This document shows, piece by piece, positions 1 through 12,398 of a DNA stretch of 64,000 bases. The first letter of the stretch is position 1; each line of letters begins with the position of its first letter. Source of the DNA: Morchella semilibera (Eukaryota > Ascomycota > Pezizomycetes > Pezizales > Morchellaceae); NCBI GenBank assembly GCA_009192285.1, contig WBVU01000004.1, positions 3,618,001-3,682,000 on the forward strand. Direction: 5' to 3'. Under the pieces are notes generated by a model. That model saw only the letters and a list, made by a program, of their open reading frames with translations, had not been told where the DNA came from and searched no databases. The position numbers and the translations under genes were made by a program.

Positions 1-844
1 ATACATGTACCTATGCAATTGTGCACAACTCAAAGGGGACAAGGCTGTGAACTTAGGACCCTGGGAGGGTAGACGTCGAAACTGCTGGGGATGATTAACT
101 ATTGTGTTCCTACAGCTAAGTCACTAATATGGCGGTTAGGTCTTGTCAGGACGCTCTGCGTCCTAGGCCATCGATTACAACTTGCTGGATCCTAACCCTA
201 GTACCTTAGAATATTCCGTTTGTCGGGCATTCTCATCAGGTCCGCATATTCATTTAAGTAACAAGTGATTAGAATTTGTATGGCTGATCTTGATATTTGG
301 GACGCTTATGTTTGATAACCTAAATTAAGATAAAGCGTATTTGTCAATTCCTCATGGCTTAGGAACCCGGTCGGCTCGGTTCTTCCAACTGCTTAGACCA
401 GTACCAGTACTTCTTCGGTGGCTTCGTTCAATTAAAGCCGGTTTTCTAGAATTTAGTATGGGAGATCTGTTTCGAAATTAGGTTGGGTTTTGCATCGTTC
501 TATAATGATGCCCTTAAATGATGTATCGTGCGTTCGCCCGAGTGGCGATACATGGTCAGCAATTAAGTTAAACTACAGGTAAAGGAGGTAAATTGATGAA
601 TATATTATAAACTGTCCTAGATAACAAAAGGTGCGGATGTGGTGTTGAAGTGAAAACACATGAAAGGACAAAAGAAATAATTTGCAGTATTCAAGGTGAG
701 GAGCTTTCTCGCCATCTTTAGGTACATTTCATACCATGCACCACCTTTTTTCTATCGAACCTGATGGTCATCCAACACCTACTTGCAGCAAGCTGCATAC
801 GGTAGAAGGGCTGGGTAAGAACTCATGTTCGACGATATTTAGCT
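1..844. other. Intergenic, left edge
   Basis: I see no supportable gene. The stretch is of mixed composition with no long open frame and opens with a TACATGTA palindrome at 2-9. It may contain the 3' region of the minus-strand gene that ends at 845. Confidence 0.5.
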
Positions 845-1579
845 TTATTCCTTCTCTTCTTTTAAAGTCTCGTGCTTGTCCTTTTTTCTTTCACCTTTTT
901 CCTTTCTCTCTGGAGTCATTTTTCCCCCTTTCCCTTCCCTTCTCCCCCTCGAGAATAGAGATAGTAGAAGGCTTTTACTAGCGCCCTCTCTCTTATCCTT
1001 CTCCTTCTTCTTTGACTCCTTTTCGGGTTTATATACGTAATACGCACACTTCTTTCCATCCTGTCCCTTGTCGCAGGAGAACTTGAGGTCTCCAACTACT
1101 ACGATCACATGTTTGCTTTGAGACGTAAGCAGTGACTCAGACTTTGAGGACGGTGAAGTTGACCTTGAACGTGACGAGGACGGCTTTGAAGGTGCTGGAG
1201 CAAGCTTTGAATGTGAAGGAGGTGACTTCGGAGATTGTGAAGTCGGTTTTAGGGGTGAAAGAGGCGAATTTAGAGATGGTGAAGTTGACCTTGAGGATAG
1301 TAAAGATGACCTTGAAGATGGTGAAGTCGACCTTGAAGATGGCAATGATGCCTTCGAAGATAGCGAAGCTGGTCTTGAGGATGAGGATACTGACGGTGTT
1401 TTTTTCGGGGGTGACAGTACTGGTTTCGAAGATGGCAAGGTTGGTAAAGATTCAGAAGAGCTTTTGTCTGTGGCTTTAATATTCCCACTCATTTCCGGTT
1501 TAGGGGAGGATTTTCGCGATTCTCTGCCACGTTTCTCGTCTCCATTCAGAGAGCTTGTAGTACTCCCTGTGGCTGGCAT
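845..1579 (-). CDS. Hypothetical Ser/Pro-rich, Lys-rich-tailed protein
   Basis: This is a single open frame of 244 codons starting at the ATG at 1579. I do not recognise the family. Residues about 35-155 are low-complexity Ser/Pro/Lys with imperfect tandem units built around SSRSTSPS, visible at DNA level as 24-27 nt repeats. A short more ordered stretch follows (about 157-185, reading VVGDLKFSC then KKCAYYVYKPE). The C-terminal 60 residues are strongly basic and glutamate-rich and probably disordered. There is no signal peptide or membrane segment. The opposite strand is also open over 1132-1479, but that reading looks like a shadow of the repeats. It could be one exon of a larger gene. Confidence 0.45.
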   Translation of the reverse strand: MPATGSTTSSLNGDEKRGRESRKSSPKPEMSGNIKATDKSSSESLPTLPSSKPVLSPPKKTPSVSSSSRPASLSSKASLPSSRSTSPSSRSSLLSSRSTSPSLNSPLSPLKPTSQSPKSPPSHSKLAPAPSKPSSSRSRSTSPSSKSESLLTSQSKHVIVVVGDLKFSCDKGQDGKKCAYYVYKPEKESKKKEKDKREGASKSLLLSLFSRGRREGKGGKMTPERKEKGERKKDKHETLKEEKE

Positions 1580-3121
1580 TTTATTGTGTTTAATCTTTTG
1601 TGGAAGGCGCGGTGGTTATTCAATTGGGTGGTGGCGGGTAGAGTATATGTCAAGGTAGACGATAGATACGAAGCCCACAATCCAAAGTTGGGCTTGATAG
1701 TATATACTTTTGGTGTTCAAGAACTACCTAGACCTGGTTTGAATATTAATGGGTGGTTCGAGTGGGGTCTAGATGATTATGAGATAATTCGCGTGAATGT
1801 TGAAGTTTGAATTTTCCGAAAAGATTACCGAGAGTCTTAAACACGCTGTATATACCTCGGGCTACCCATATATCGTGGTATGCGGTAGCTCTTTTGTCAG
1901 CCTGATAAGTATGTAGGTGACGGAATGAACTTTTGCACACACATATTAAGTATGTTTTCACTCAGTGCACCGACCGAGTGAGTACCTTATGAAATCCACT
2001 GGCAACCTCTAGCTCTGCGCACCAGGACGCAGGAACTAAACGGGGGATAGAGTGGGTGGAATGAGGCCCCCCTCGATGACTGGGTGCATATGCATGTGTA
2101 GCACAGACAACTTCGCACGCTCGCAGTGCAGCTACAATTGAAATATGAAATGCACTACGGGGGTATGGGGTAAGTCTGGCTGTTGCAACCACCCGTAGTA
2201 CTTACCTATGCTGAGAAATGGACAGGAGCTATCTAGATAGCTGGAAAACTAACTAAGTGTCAGGTGTCCCGAAATGTTTTGTAAGGCCTTTGATTAGTCG
2301 ACTGTTCACTACTAGGTACATACATGTATTCCTTCTACTAATTAATAACCCTAGTCGGTCTCACCCAAGTACATGTATCTACATGTAGTAGTAGTAATCT
2401 GAATTTGGTCTGGGCGCATGTGTGATCATGCAGGGACGCTCAATTCAAGCGTCCCTTTTGTAACTATATGTAGTTATCTATAGAAGCCTTTACATTAGGT
2501 ACTGCCCGAATTTTTATTATGAAATTGACAGGCGAGTACGTCGGATCTGAAAATATTTCGTCCTCCTTTCCAGTCTGTGTCTTAAGGCGTATCTATAGAT
2601 GTCGTCAGTACTGATAAACTCGTCTGCCCGTAGATTGGCAATTGAGGCCACAGAGTTTTTGTGTGGTAGTAACACTGATAACGATTCACCGAGTACCGTA
2701 CCCACGGTATGCGGATTCTTGGCCGCGAAAGTGCGTGGGGGGCAAGGATCAATATTGGTTACGCCGGTCCGATTTGACATGAGAAAATGACTAGTTGGGC
2801 GGGAGCCGCTGATGGAGCTAGTCTGTATATATAGGCTTCATCCCATATCCTATATACACCTACAAAGTTCATCGCTGTGTCGTCCTTAAATTATACATTG
2901 GTTTCAATTCAATAGGCTACCTGGTCGAACCAAACGCTTTCCACTTGCCCTAGCCCAACCAGAGGTCGCCCCTTCGTCTGTCGTTATATATTTAGCCCTC
3001 AACGAATTTTTCATGCAGAGCCAATAGAAGCGAATTGAAGAGACCGGTCAGTAATCCACCATCTGTGTTTTATTAGAATGCAATGTCCATTACCTTATCC
3101 ATATTTCAAAGCTATCAGCCT

Positions 3122-3260
3122 TACTGTAACGGAGTCTCGATAGTAGCATGCCACTATTGAGATTATGCTTGTATATATTGGTAATAGGTTTGCTCGTACC
3201 GACTCGCCCGCAAATGGCAAACGATATATACTACTATCGAGACCCCGTTGTATTACAGTT
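3122..3260. mobile_element. MITE-like inverted-repeat element, about 139 bp
   Basis: The left arm at 3123-3146 begins ACTGTAACGG and ends CTCGATAGTAG. The right arm at 3231-3259 is its reverse complement with one substitution and a four-to-five base insertion near the outer end. The roughly 85-bp centre has no coding capacity. TTA flanks both ends, which would fit a short TA-type target duplication. These are features of a non-autonomous DNA transposon; a chance hairpin is less likely given arms of more than 20 bp. Confidence 0.5.
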
Positions 3261-5234
3261 ATATTCGCTACTAGATAGTTTCGAAATCAAAGTATAAATG
3301 AAGGGTTCTGACACTATCTACATTTGGTACCGAAGTTCTAGCTGCTATATTCTGCGATGATATTAAGTCAGGATTACGAAATCATCGAGATTATAATCAC
3401 TTCAGTTTTCGCCTTTAGAAGCATAACATTCCTCATATTCGGAATATGGGATAGAATAATATTACAAAGGCAAATAAAGGTAATCTCTTGTTTTGACTCC
3501 GTATGCATATTTATACTAGATATATAATAGTTTGAGGGTTTAATTCAGTTCAATGAAGACAAAGGTCAAAAACCAAATGAGATATCGGCAATAAACAATA
3601 TCGGCAATCACTACCATGGTGCATCTCATACCAGGGCCCATACCCCCTACATACCTACAAAATTGCGTTGCGGTTCTTTCGAATTGGTGCTCCCTGAACG
3701 ATTGGGTTCTTGCGCCGATTGGATCTGCGGGGAATCACTTTGGAATAAAAGTGAGTTAGTGGGGAACGCGGACCTGGAATATGGGCTTGGTCGGCGGGAT
3801 GATCCTGCACGACATGAATACTTTTATTGATTTGTTTCGTTTTTTGAGACGGTTTGGGGGCTGGTGGGGGTTTGGATATATATATTTTTTGGTTGTCATA
3901 CATAAGTAACTGGAAATCTTCAAATTTGTCTGCGAGTGCAGCTTCAACATCGCCTTACACCAGAACTATAAGAGAAATAAGCCAAGGGATTTCAATTCTG
4001 TAATCCTCTATAGTTATATGGTCTATGGTTCTAATACGGGCTCAAGTGTGGTACTTTCAAAATTTGGTTGTTAATTGTAGGCCATTTTGCCCGGTTATTT
4101 TTGACACCTCACAATAAGTAAGTAGGTATTGAGTTTTTTTTTTAGGTATCGTGTGTTATGGGGGTACCGGTTATAGAGTTTATCTAGTGTGTTTTTATAT
4201 ATATATGTTTTGTCGAGGGGTAGCCGTCTTTAGATTTAAACACCTTCAAGATGTCCAAACATATATCGCCCTGTGGTACAAAGTTTTAGAAAGAAAATAC
4301 TTAGCACGTGGTCTACTTTAAACCATCAGGGGGTTTACTTTGAACCCTACTAGAACTTAGCTACATGAACTTTAACGCCTAACCGTATACTATATACATG
4401 TAGATATCAGCCTGATTTGAAGACCTAGAGTTTATTATATATGAGCTTGATCATATATGTCTTATATACAGGACAATCGATCGTAGTAACTTCCAGGATT
4501 TACATAACTAAACACAATGGAGTTTAAGTAAATTATAAACCTCGGCGCGGTTTATGTAACCGGCCTCTAGCTCTTTGAGGGTTTAAAGAAAACTCCTTAT
4601 GGGGCTCTCGTACCACAGGGATCATGATTTATGTATTGTTTCATAATGGGTTTAATTACTATAGCTTGTATCCCCCCGCAGGTTCTCACGACCGGAAACT
4701 AGCAGCCAACGTGCACCTCGTGTAGTAAACATAACGGGCCCACAGCCTCTTTGCTGTGAGATCGCTTTTCGTGACCCCTCCTATGCCCACGCTGGCGCAT
4801 CCATAGTTTTTGGATAGCTACTTAGCTTAAGTATATTTTCTGAATATCACCACGCTGTCGGGGCCTAATATGTCTCCGGGTTTTACCACGACGAGCGAAG
4901 GTTCGGATCGACAATACTTATATGGCTGTTTTAGACTTCCAAATTAACACCAATGGTCCACAATTTAGTCAACTTTGGTTCCTAGGAATAAATCTAGCCC
5001 TTACTTTTATATTTATAGCTCTAATGGGTACGTATACATCACTAGCTATAGGGACTGTATGTTTTCGAGACAGACCGAAACAATTGAACAAAGATCGGGG
5101 CGACTTATAATTAGACTAACATACAGGATATAGACTCTAGCTCTGCATACAGCAATTCTTCTTGTCCACCGGTACCGTGAGACATTCTGAAAGATGGAAA
5201 TATTGCTGGTCGAGAATTACCGAACTTGGACAGC

Positions 5235-5546
5235 TCAATATCCATGGGCCACCGCAACGCAAAGCAAAGATATGACCACCATTCCCCTAGTCTCAACCTT
5301 GCAATTAGCCGCAGCGCCCGAGTCACCTCCTCCACCCTTTATAGTGCATTTCCCTATACAAAATTTGGGACTTCTCTTCTCATGGCGGTGCCCGTGGTTT
5401 AGGGCCGTTTTGTCGGAATTGCGGGTGGGGTTGACGTCTTGATCAACTTGGGAGCACAAAGCATATGTGGCGAGTAAAAGAAAAATCGTTAATTTAAGTA
5501 TCAGTACAGGAAAGCTTGTACACGTTCGCCGGACGGGATAATGCAT
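5235..5546 (-). CDS. Possible small secreted protein
   Basis: This is a 103-codon frame. It begins with a basic stretch, then a hydrophobic core (LTIFLLLATYALCS) like a signal peptide with likely cleavage after ALCS. A polar spacer and a Lys-Arg pair (HEKR) follow, then a small Cys-containing segment (SPKFCIGKC) and a Gly-rich run. This layout resembles fungal small secreted peptides processed by a Kex2-type protease. The C-terminus may be spliced away, since a GT follows the AANCK codons. No homologue is recognised and the surroundings are gene-poor, so this is a weak call. Confidence 0.25.
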   Translation of the reverse strand: MHYPVRRTCTSFPVLILKLTIFLLLATYALCSQVDQDVNPTRNSDKTALNHGHRHEKRSPKFCIGKCTIKGGGGDSGAAANCKVETRGMVVISLLCVAVAHGY

Positions 5547-6151
5547 TGTATGACACTACGCGTGAGGTACTAAAAGTTATTGTTTTAATTATTGATTAGC
5601 TGTGGCATGGATTGGACTCAAAGTAAAGTGACTATCCTTCACAATTAATCAGGTAGCTGGCGGGAATATCGAACCTAATATTATGGAATTGGCTGTGCTT
5701 TGGTAGTGTGAGAATCTACGTGCTACTATACTGGTAGCTATAGTTCGATTGGTGTTTTCAGGGAGTAACTACTTCTAGCTTCACTTGGGAGTAAGGCGCT
5801 TTATATCCAGCAGACACCGATCCAATACTTAGGTACATCATGGCAACTAGGGGACCTTGGGTCATACTTTATAGGTTCATGTTGATCGGGGAGGCGTACT
5901 ATGGGTTGCAACAGCCCAGAATCTCAGATCACTTACCCCGTAGTATTCTGTTCCAACCCCCCACACACAGGGGCACAGTACCACGAATATTACGTACCTA
6001 GATCGATGTACCCCGACTCAAAGGGTCTGCCAATTACAAGTCAACTTCACTCCTACTATATACCGTATATATATATTAACTGACGAGACTCCGCGGGGAG
6101 CGGACAATGCGATTATCCAATTGGCCAAGCTGGTGACTAAAATATTAATAG

Positions 6152-6463
6152 TGGAGAACTTCCCGTAGGCAATAGAAACTGTTCTATCGCTATTTGGGTT
6201 CTATTCGAGGTTGTAATGGATAGTACATGGAAGTTTTCTATCGTTAGGACCCCTCTCAAAGGGGTGGGTCCTATCCATTTTGCTCCTTCTATATGATTTC
6301 TATTGCTTGTTGCAATGAGTACAATCCCTGAATATTCCACTACTGGACTAGTAACCGAATAGAACTTTCTTTACGTCCTATGGGAAACCACATTGCTTCT
6401 ATCCTATTGAATAGAAAGAAAATAGGGATAGAACAGCTTCTATAGCTTACGGGAAGTCCTCCA
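6152..6463. mobile_element. MITE-like inverted-repeat element, about 312 bp
   Basis: The first 43 bases (6152-6194, starting TGGAGAACTTCCCGTA) match the reverse complement of the last 43 (6421-6463) at 38 positions, with no gaps. Weaker similarity continues inward around TTCTATTC. The interior has an extra hairpin at 6246-6275 (TAGGACCC pairing with GGGTCCTA). There is no coding capacity. Long matching termini around a short non-coding core are typical of a MITE. I could not define a target-site duplication. Confidence 0.6.
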
Positions 6464-6842
6464 GTGTCACCACGCAACCAAGCGAACACCACGTCTGGTT
6501 TTGTATACATAGTATTTAATGCATGTACCCAGCCAGGGTGTCAGAAGTGATGCGCATTCGGTGGTTTCGTAGCCACACGGGAACCAACCCCCACACCAGG
6601 CTACTTCAAGGTAAATATGAGTGTGCAGATACGTTACTCTTCATCGAAGTATATGCTTAGTACTTGGGTATGGTAGAGAAGTTCTGTACGATTTTGTTGT
6701 ATTGTGATAAAGTATTTGGGCGTTGTCTGGTCAAAATGTGCGTTACTTTCCAACACCCAGCTGGGTACATACTTTAGTGGCAAACGCAAATCGGCCCTCT
6801 GCCTTATAAGACACCCCCCGACTCCCTTAAAACCTCCATCAA

Positions 6843-6861
6843 CCCCCCCCCCCCCCCCCCC
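6843..6861. repeat. Poly-C tract (19 bp)
   Basis: A run of 19 C. Similar runs of about 12-13 occur at 7478-7489, 11890-11902 and 47940-47951, all outside genes. They are prone to length error in sequencing. Confidence 0.9.
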
Positions 6862-9268
6862 ATTGGCATTCCTCACCAGTGCCCACAGGTACTTTGGTAC
6901 AGCTATACACAACTACAGCTACACACAATTACATCTATACACAACTCTATCTAGCTTATAGGCCTTCTACCTTCGGTTCCTTATCCGGGCCCGGATGTCT
7001 CTTGATTCTGGGCGATATAGGGAACCTATCGATAGGCCTGATTTTAGGTTTGCATTTCTGAGTAAGTACTCCGTTTAAATTTCCCTGCTCAGCTAGACTG
7101 AGGGTTGTGGCTCTCCACCAAAGTCATCCTGCAGCCAACAGATATTTGTACTACGAGTGACACCCGTAGTTCGATGTGAATCTCGCTGAATAGGGATCTG
7201 GCTGAGTAGTGGGACGCAGGAATGCGCGGAATTACTAATCGATTGTCTTGGCTGCCGCTGTTGGGGTACGCCCGCGGCCGGATCCTATCTGAGAGCAACT
7301 GAATTCAGCTGACATCACAAATAACAGAGTTCATTATATATATATATGGCAAACTCAGGGTTCTGCATATATACCACTGAGAGATCGACAGGTGATTAAC
7401 ATAGTGCTAGCGTTACTAAGCTTAAGTACGACGTTTCCCATACATATATGCTTCTGTACCCTTCCAGAACGACCAAACCCCCCCCCCCCTCGTGACAGGC
7501 CGTGCCTAAATGATGAGGGCGCAAGCTTAAGGAAGAAGAAAAGATATCCTATGACCGGACGCTGCAATTGCGCAACAGTTGCATAAGGTAGCAAGGAAAT
7601 AACAGTACCGTTAATATACGTATGAATTAACTCGCGAGGAGCACATAAACAGCCCCAGGAACCACACATCTGGGCTAAGCTATAGAATACTAGTACTTGA
7701 ACTATAGCCTGGAATCTTCTCTCCGGAGTAGCGGTGGCAACTGGGGGGTGGAATGGATGGTGATGTTGCTGATATTATATGTAGTGGATATATCGTATAT
7801 ACGCTGATCCGCGTTACGATAGCTGGTTATGATGTTTTTGGTAATTTCAATTGGCAACGGGGCGATATCATCCGGATCCTCAAATGCAAACCGGCTCTCT
7901 AAGTCCCTTGACGAAACCTAGCAGTATTTGGCATTAGTCTCAATTCCAACCAACGGTTTTGCTAAAGAGATGCTGGATACACATACGGGGACATCCCTCT
8001 TCCAGTTTCTCCATCTACATAGACCGACAATGCCCGTGAAGAAGGCAAACGACCCGACACTTATTAACACCATATCCCCCGCTCCAGATGCATCAACAGG
8101 GAGTATTGTATTGTTCATTGTAGGTTTGACGGTGAGCGGGGTATTGTGGGCTATAGACTACTTGTGGAAAGAGGGGGTTTGCGGCTAGGCTTTAATAGGG
8201 GTTTCTGTAGCTAGTGGTGCGCACCGGGATACGATATATTTGGAGTGGTGAGTATTTAGAAGGATAGATGCATAGTAAGTATGTAGGTTAGGCTGCGCGA
8301 AAAGCAGACTTGATTTATATACTAATTCCTACACGTTCGGGCCGCCCGTCAGCTGGGGCACCCCGGCCCGCCGCCCAGCGGAGGGATAATCCTGCTCAGG
8401 TCAGCTTCAGGCCCGCCAGCCCTAATATTATAGCTCTTAGGGTCACGATCTACCGGGGGGTGCACACTCTTGGCCATACTATAAGAATCGGGATTCAGTT
8501 CTGAATATCAATGGGAGGGCCTAGGGGGGGTATAGGAACTATCGTCAAGCTGGGCGGTGTCTGATCACTCAGGTAATTACGCGAGTGATACTTTATGACC
8601 AGCAGCTTCTGTAGCAATGTTACCTATTAGAGGCCCGACAAGACTACTACTAATTCGGGGGGCAAATGGCCACGAGATATTATATCGGTCCTGGGGAGCT
8701 CAATTGGAGACAGTAATCTCGACTGGATCTGAGTCATCATATACAGCCGCTTTCGAAAAGCTAGCTGTGGAATAAGTCAGGGTAGTCTGTTGCAACGGAC
8801 TATCGGTGGGTACAGGACTATCGCCTGGCAATAGTTGCAATAGGCCGCTCTTACACGCTACCCGCCTTAATCCACAGGTTTTCGCAGGCGACTGTAAGTT
8901 AGGAGGGACGCATTACTTGGTACTATTTGCTTTTTTTGCTGGCAAGGTTGATTAGGGCCGGCTAAGCCTCCAAGGCATAGTTTATATGGCTGCTCCCCAC
9001 TCCTTACAAAGTCTCACTTAACAGAACGACCACCAAAAGATTCTCGCTGGTATCACATATCACACCCTCCAGCCAGCCCCTTGGACTATAACCAGTTGAA
9101 GACCCCCCCAAGACTACAGATTTAGGTGTAAAAGGATGAGATTCATGCTATCTATTCTACAGACGGTTTATTCTAGCTGATGCTTCAATTATATTGCAAG
9201 TAATCCAACAAAAAAAGATAGAGAGAGGGAGGGAGGGACTGTCCACTACAGAAACCTCCTCTACATAC

Positions 9269-10879
9269 TTACCTCCTCTTCATATGCAACCCCATAAGCT
9301 CCCCAAGCCCTACCAGCCATCTCTCGGCGAAGACCTCCTCCGAGAATCGCTGCGCACTCTCCCTCGCTCTGCCCCTCATCCTCAGCACCTCGCCCGCCGG
9401 AAGCTCAAGCGCCTTCCTGTACCCTTCCGCGAACTGCTCCGGCGTCTCCGCGTGCCATCCTGTGTTTCCCTCCCCAACTACAATATCCAGCTTTGGCCCG
9501 CCGCTGTCATGCACAACGCTGATAAGCCCGGCAGCCTGGTACTCTACGACCCCAATGCCAAAGTGCTCGTTCCACATGGCATTGACGCCAACCCATGCCC
9601 GCGCGAGCCAATCGAGAATCTCGGGCCAAGATGCATCACACACGAAGATGACACGCTCCTTGACACCCTTTTCGTGGGCAAGGAGGCGCAGGTCGTAGAC
9701 GCGGGTTTTGTCCTCACTGTGGCGGACTGATCCGATGAGGACCAACTTCGTTTCCGTGTCCTGTGGGCACGAAGCGCAGTACCGCGCAAAGGAGTCAATG
9801 ATCAGGTCATGCTTTTTCTCCGGGCGGAACTGCGCAATGCAAAGGATGACCTTCTCACGGGCCATTCCGGGGCCGTTCATGGAGAGCGGGATCGCGTCAG
9901 CGACTGCGGATACGGCACAGGGAGGGAAGACAACGGTGATAGAGGAGGCACGGGATGGCCAGAGGTATCGGAGGTGCGTGGCGGTCCATGTGGAGTTGCA
10001 TAGGATTGTGTCGATACTGGCACCACACTGGGAGTAGAGGGCGGCGAAGAGCTTCCAGTAGGCGCGTTTGGCGCTGATTCGGAGTGACGTGGTGCTTCCG
10101 GAGGGGAGGGAACCGAGCATATCGGTAGAGATTGTGGGATAGTGAACGTATGCACCGGTCGGGATTCCGAATAGCAATTTTGCGAACGGGAGCGTGAAGC
10201 CGTATCCCATGGTATCAATGAAAATATCAGGAACCAATAGCGTGAATGCGTCCCATGCAAGCACGAGGGACCCGAGGGACTGACCGAGTAGAGTGAAATG
10301 GGGCCATGTGGAAGCGGCAATCCAGTGACGAGTTGTGAGATAGAGGAAGAGGACACGGGCCGGTTCGAGGTGGATGTCAAAACGGTTCTGTTGTAGGGGC
10401 GAGGAGGTTAGAGAGCCTGAACGGGGTGGGGATGGGGATAGTTCGAACCTCGACCCGGGAGAGAATAGTAGATTTATCGGCGTCGTGATCACCAGTATAA
10501 ACTACACACATGGCATTCGGATACTTCTTCTGAGTAGCTCTAATGGCCGCCCACAGAACCCGTTCTCCTCCTCCTCCGGCATTGCTACAAACATACCCGT
10601 CACCCTGATCAGCTAACACTCCAGCCCACCATCACCCCCTCCCCTTTCACAGGTCAGGACAACATACCAAAAGGGATGAAAAAATCCAACTATAACGCCT
10701 TCACCCGTGGTAGACCCTTCAGACAGGGCCGACAGAACTATTCCCCTCTTGACAGCCGTGCGCGATCGTAGAGTCTTTCCTAGGGCGCGAAACACGAGTT
10801 TGCCCAAGACGAAGTAGAACAACACGGCTATCGACGCCAGCCCCACCGTCGCGGTGAATAGTAGTGAAAGGAGTGACAT
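9269..10879 (-). CDS. ALG11: ALG11: GDP-Man:Man3GlcNAc2-PP-dolichol alpha-1,2-mannosyltransferase
   Basis: ALG11 adds the fourth and fifth mannoses to the dolichol-linked N-glycan precursor on the cytosolic face of the ER. Three exons are inferred: 10879-10668, 10584-10449 and 10387-9269. Introns 10585-10667 and 10388-10448 both have GT-AG ends, and the phases join to 488 residues, the usual size. Residues 5-30 form an N-terminal membrane anchor. The first junction restores [15 protein letters not shown], the family's glycine-rich signature. An ER-type GT4 fold follows, with the E-x7-E motif (EHFGIGVVE, about 390-398) and then HDSGGP. A GC-rich open frame on the opposite strand is a shadow. 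Its nearest neighbour, at 12.4 kb, is transcribed divergently. Confidence 0.93.
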
Positions 10880-12398
10880 CGTGGCGGTTAGGAGGCACTA
10901 TTAGTTTTTTTTGCCTCCCTCGCCTCTTGTAATGACTCTTCTTCTGGGTCGTGTGATTTTTTTTTTGGTCTTTGTCGAGTTTGAGCTTGAGCTTGCTGTG
11001 AAAAAGATGATGCCACGGATCGTCGGGCGCAACGGCACCCGACCTCGATGACATCCCATGTAACGGAATTGGCCATCCGGAAGACTTGCAAGGGGATTTG
11101 TTATTCGCAGGATTCTAAGTCGTTCGGAGGGGGGCTATTGGACCATTTTTTTTTTGGTTGTTGCGGAATTGCTCCTTTTCCGAACCCTAACCCCTGATGC
11201 ATATGCTTTAGCCTCCTTCATCACCTCTCACTCGATCGAAGCACCGCGTTATTTACCGCCGCTATTTTTTCTTCCGGTAAACTCTTGACCAGCTATCAAG
11301 CTGCTCGGAACTATGGTTAAGGGCTTGAAACCAAATGTTTACTAAATTGATTAGGCATCTACTTCCTATATGTTGCATCAGGTATCATTGGCTCTATGTA
11401 CCTCTGTGCCAAGCCTGTCGTCATACCTTGCGGGCACTTACTGTACCGTTACTGCTCAAAACACACATGACTTGGGGGCTCAATTAATCGACATCGACAT
11501 CGCAGGAAGGAAGGAAGGGGTCCTGGCACACCTTTTCCCCCTGGTGGAGACGCCGCTCTTTGTTTGCCTACGGTGCGGACGGCCCATCAATTAAAGAAAA
11601 ACAAGATCCTCAGGTGACGACATGCGAGCGTCATGTTGATGGGGCCGGGGAACCCGTTTTTTGTTCAAACCTCGGGAAATACTGAAGCTTCTTTACCAGG
11701 ATCGAATACACTATTTGAAGCTCGCCCGGGAACTATATAGATCTAAAATATTATCTTCCTCCTGTCACGTCAGTTTGTTGGGTTACAACAACAACCTTCA
11801 CATATAATATACCCAAGGTGTGTATATCCCCACTATCAAGTAACCAGCTCCCGTACTGCAATTGTTTGCTCTGCCTCAATTCCCGTTGGCCCCCCCCCCC
11901 CCATTTTCTTTTTACGAGCGGCACCTCTGAGCTGAATGGCAGCCCTTTTACTGGATCGCCTTCAATCTGGGGTCTCGTGATCGGGTCTGACCATGGACAT
12001 TTCCCGTGACTGGATACTCTGCCTGACATTGTCGGGATAGAGTACTCTCTACCTAGGTAGCATGCGGACGTCGTACGTCTTTGTGAATATCTCCTTACCG
12101 TTGGACTTTTTTTCTTTCTTTCCAATAATACCTACCCCTTGTCCGCCGTACAGATTCTTTGAGTCAGTATGAAGTAAAAATCAACTAACAATAGAACCCA
12201 AAAGGATAGAAATAGAAAGAGAAAAAAAACCCTAATTTGTGGCCTGATCTGTCGGAATCACTAGCTAGAGGCAAAGGCAAAAATTCGTATATATAATTAA
12301 GACCTTCGCCTTGACATACTTCAGTACTTATCTCCACAACGTACTAGATATAAGGAACGAAACGTACTACAATTATCAATTAGAACCATCCAACAACC
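10880..12398. other. Divergent intergenic region between ALG11 and trehalose phosphorylase
   Basis: About 1.5 kb serving as upstream DNA for both flanking genes. It has T-runs near 10905 and 11145, a C-run at 11890-11902, and a CCCCT box near 12133 that resembles a stress-response element. No further gene is supported. The minus-strand frame at 10888-11091 lies in the likely 5' UTR of ALG11. Confidence 0.5.

Larger units (their letters stand above)
1580..9268. other. Long gene-poor region
   Basis: About 7.7 kb without a confident gene. It holds two inverted-repeat elements (3122-3260 and 6152-6463), C-runs at 6843-6861 and 7478-7489, several TACATGTA palindromes (2321, 2370, 2380, 4395) and one weak secreted-peptide ORF at 5235-5546. 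Open frames near 7.92-8.19 kb exist on both strands, so neither can be called. No transposase or reverse-transcriptase motif was seen. Confidence 0.5.

Noticed and set aside
7918-8188. Overlapping frames on both strands with membrane-like segments
   Set aside because: Neither strand has a clear start, splice partner or known motif, so no direction can be chosen.
9194-10037. Open frames antisense to ALG11
   Set aside because: They overlap a well-supported conserved gene and lack recognisable protein features; GC-rich codon use explains them.
10888-11091. 67-codon frame just upstream of ALG11
   Set aside because: Probably 5' UTR; the ALG11 start at 10879 gives the expected membrane anchor.
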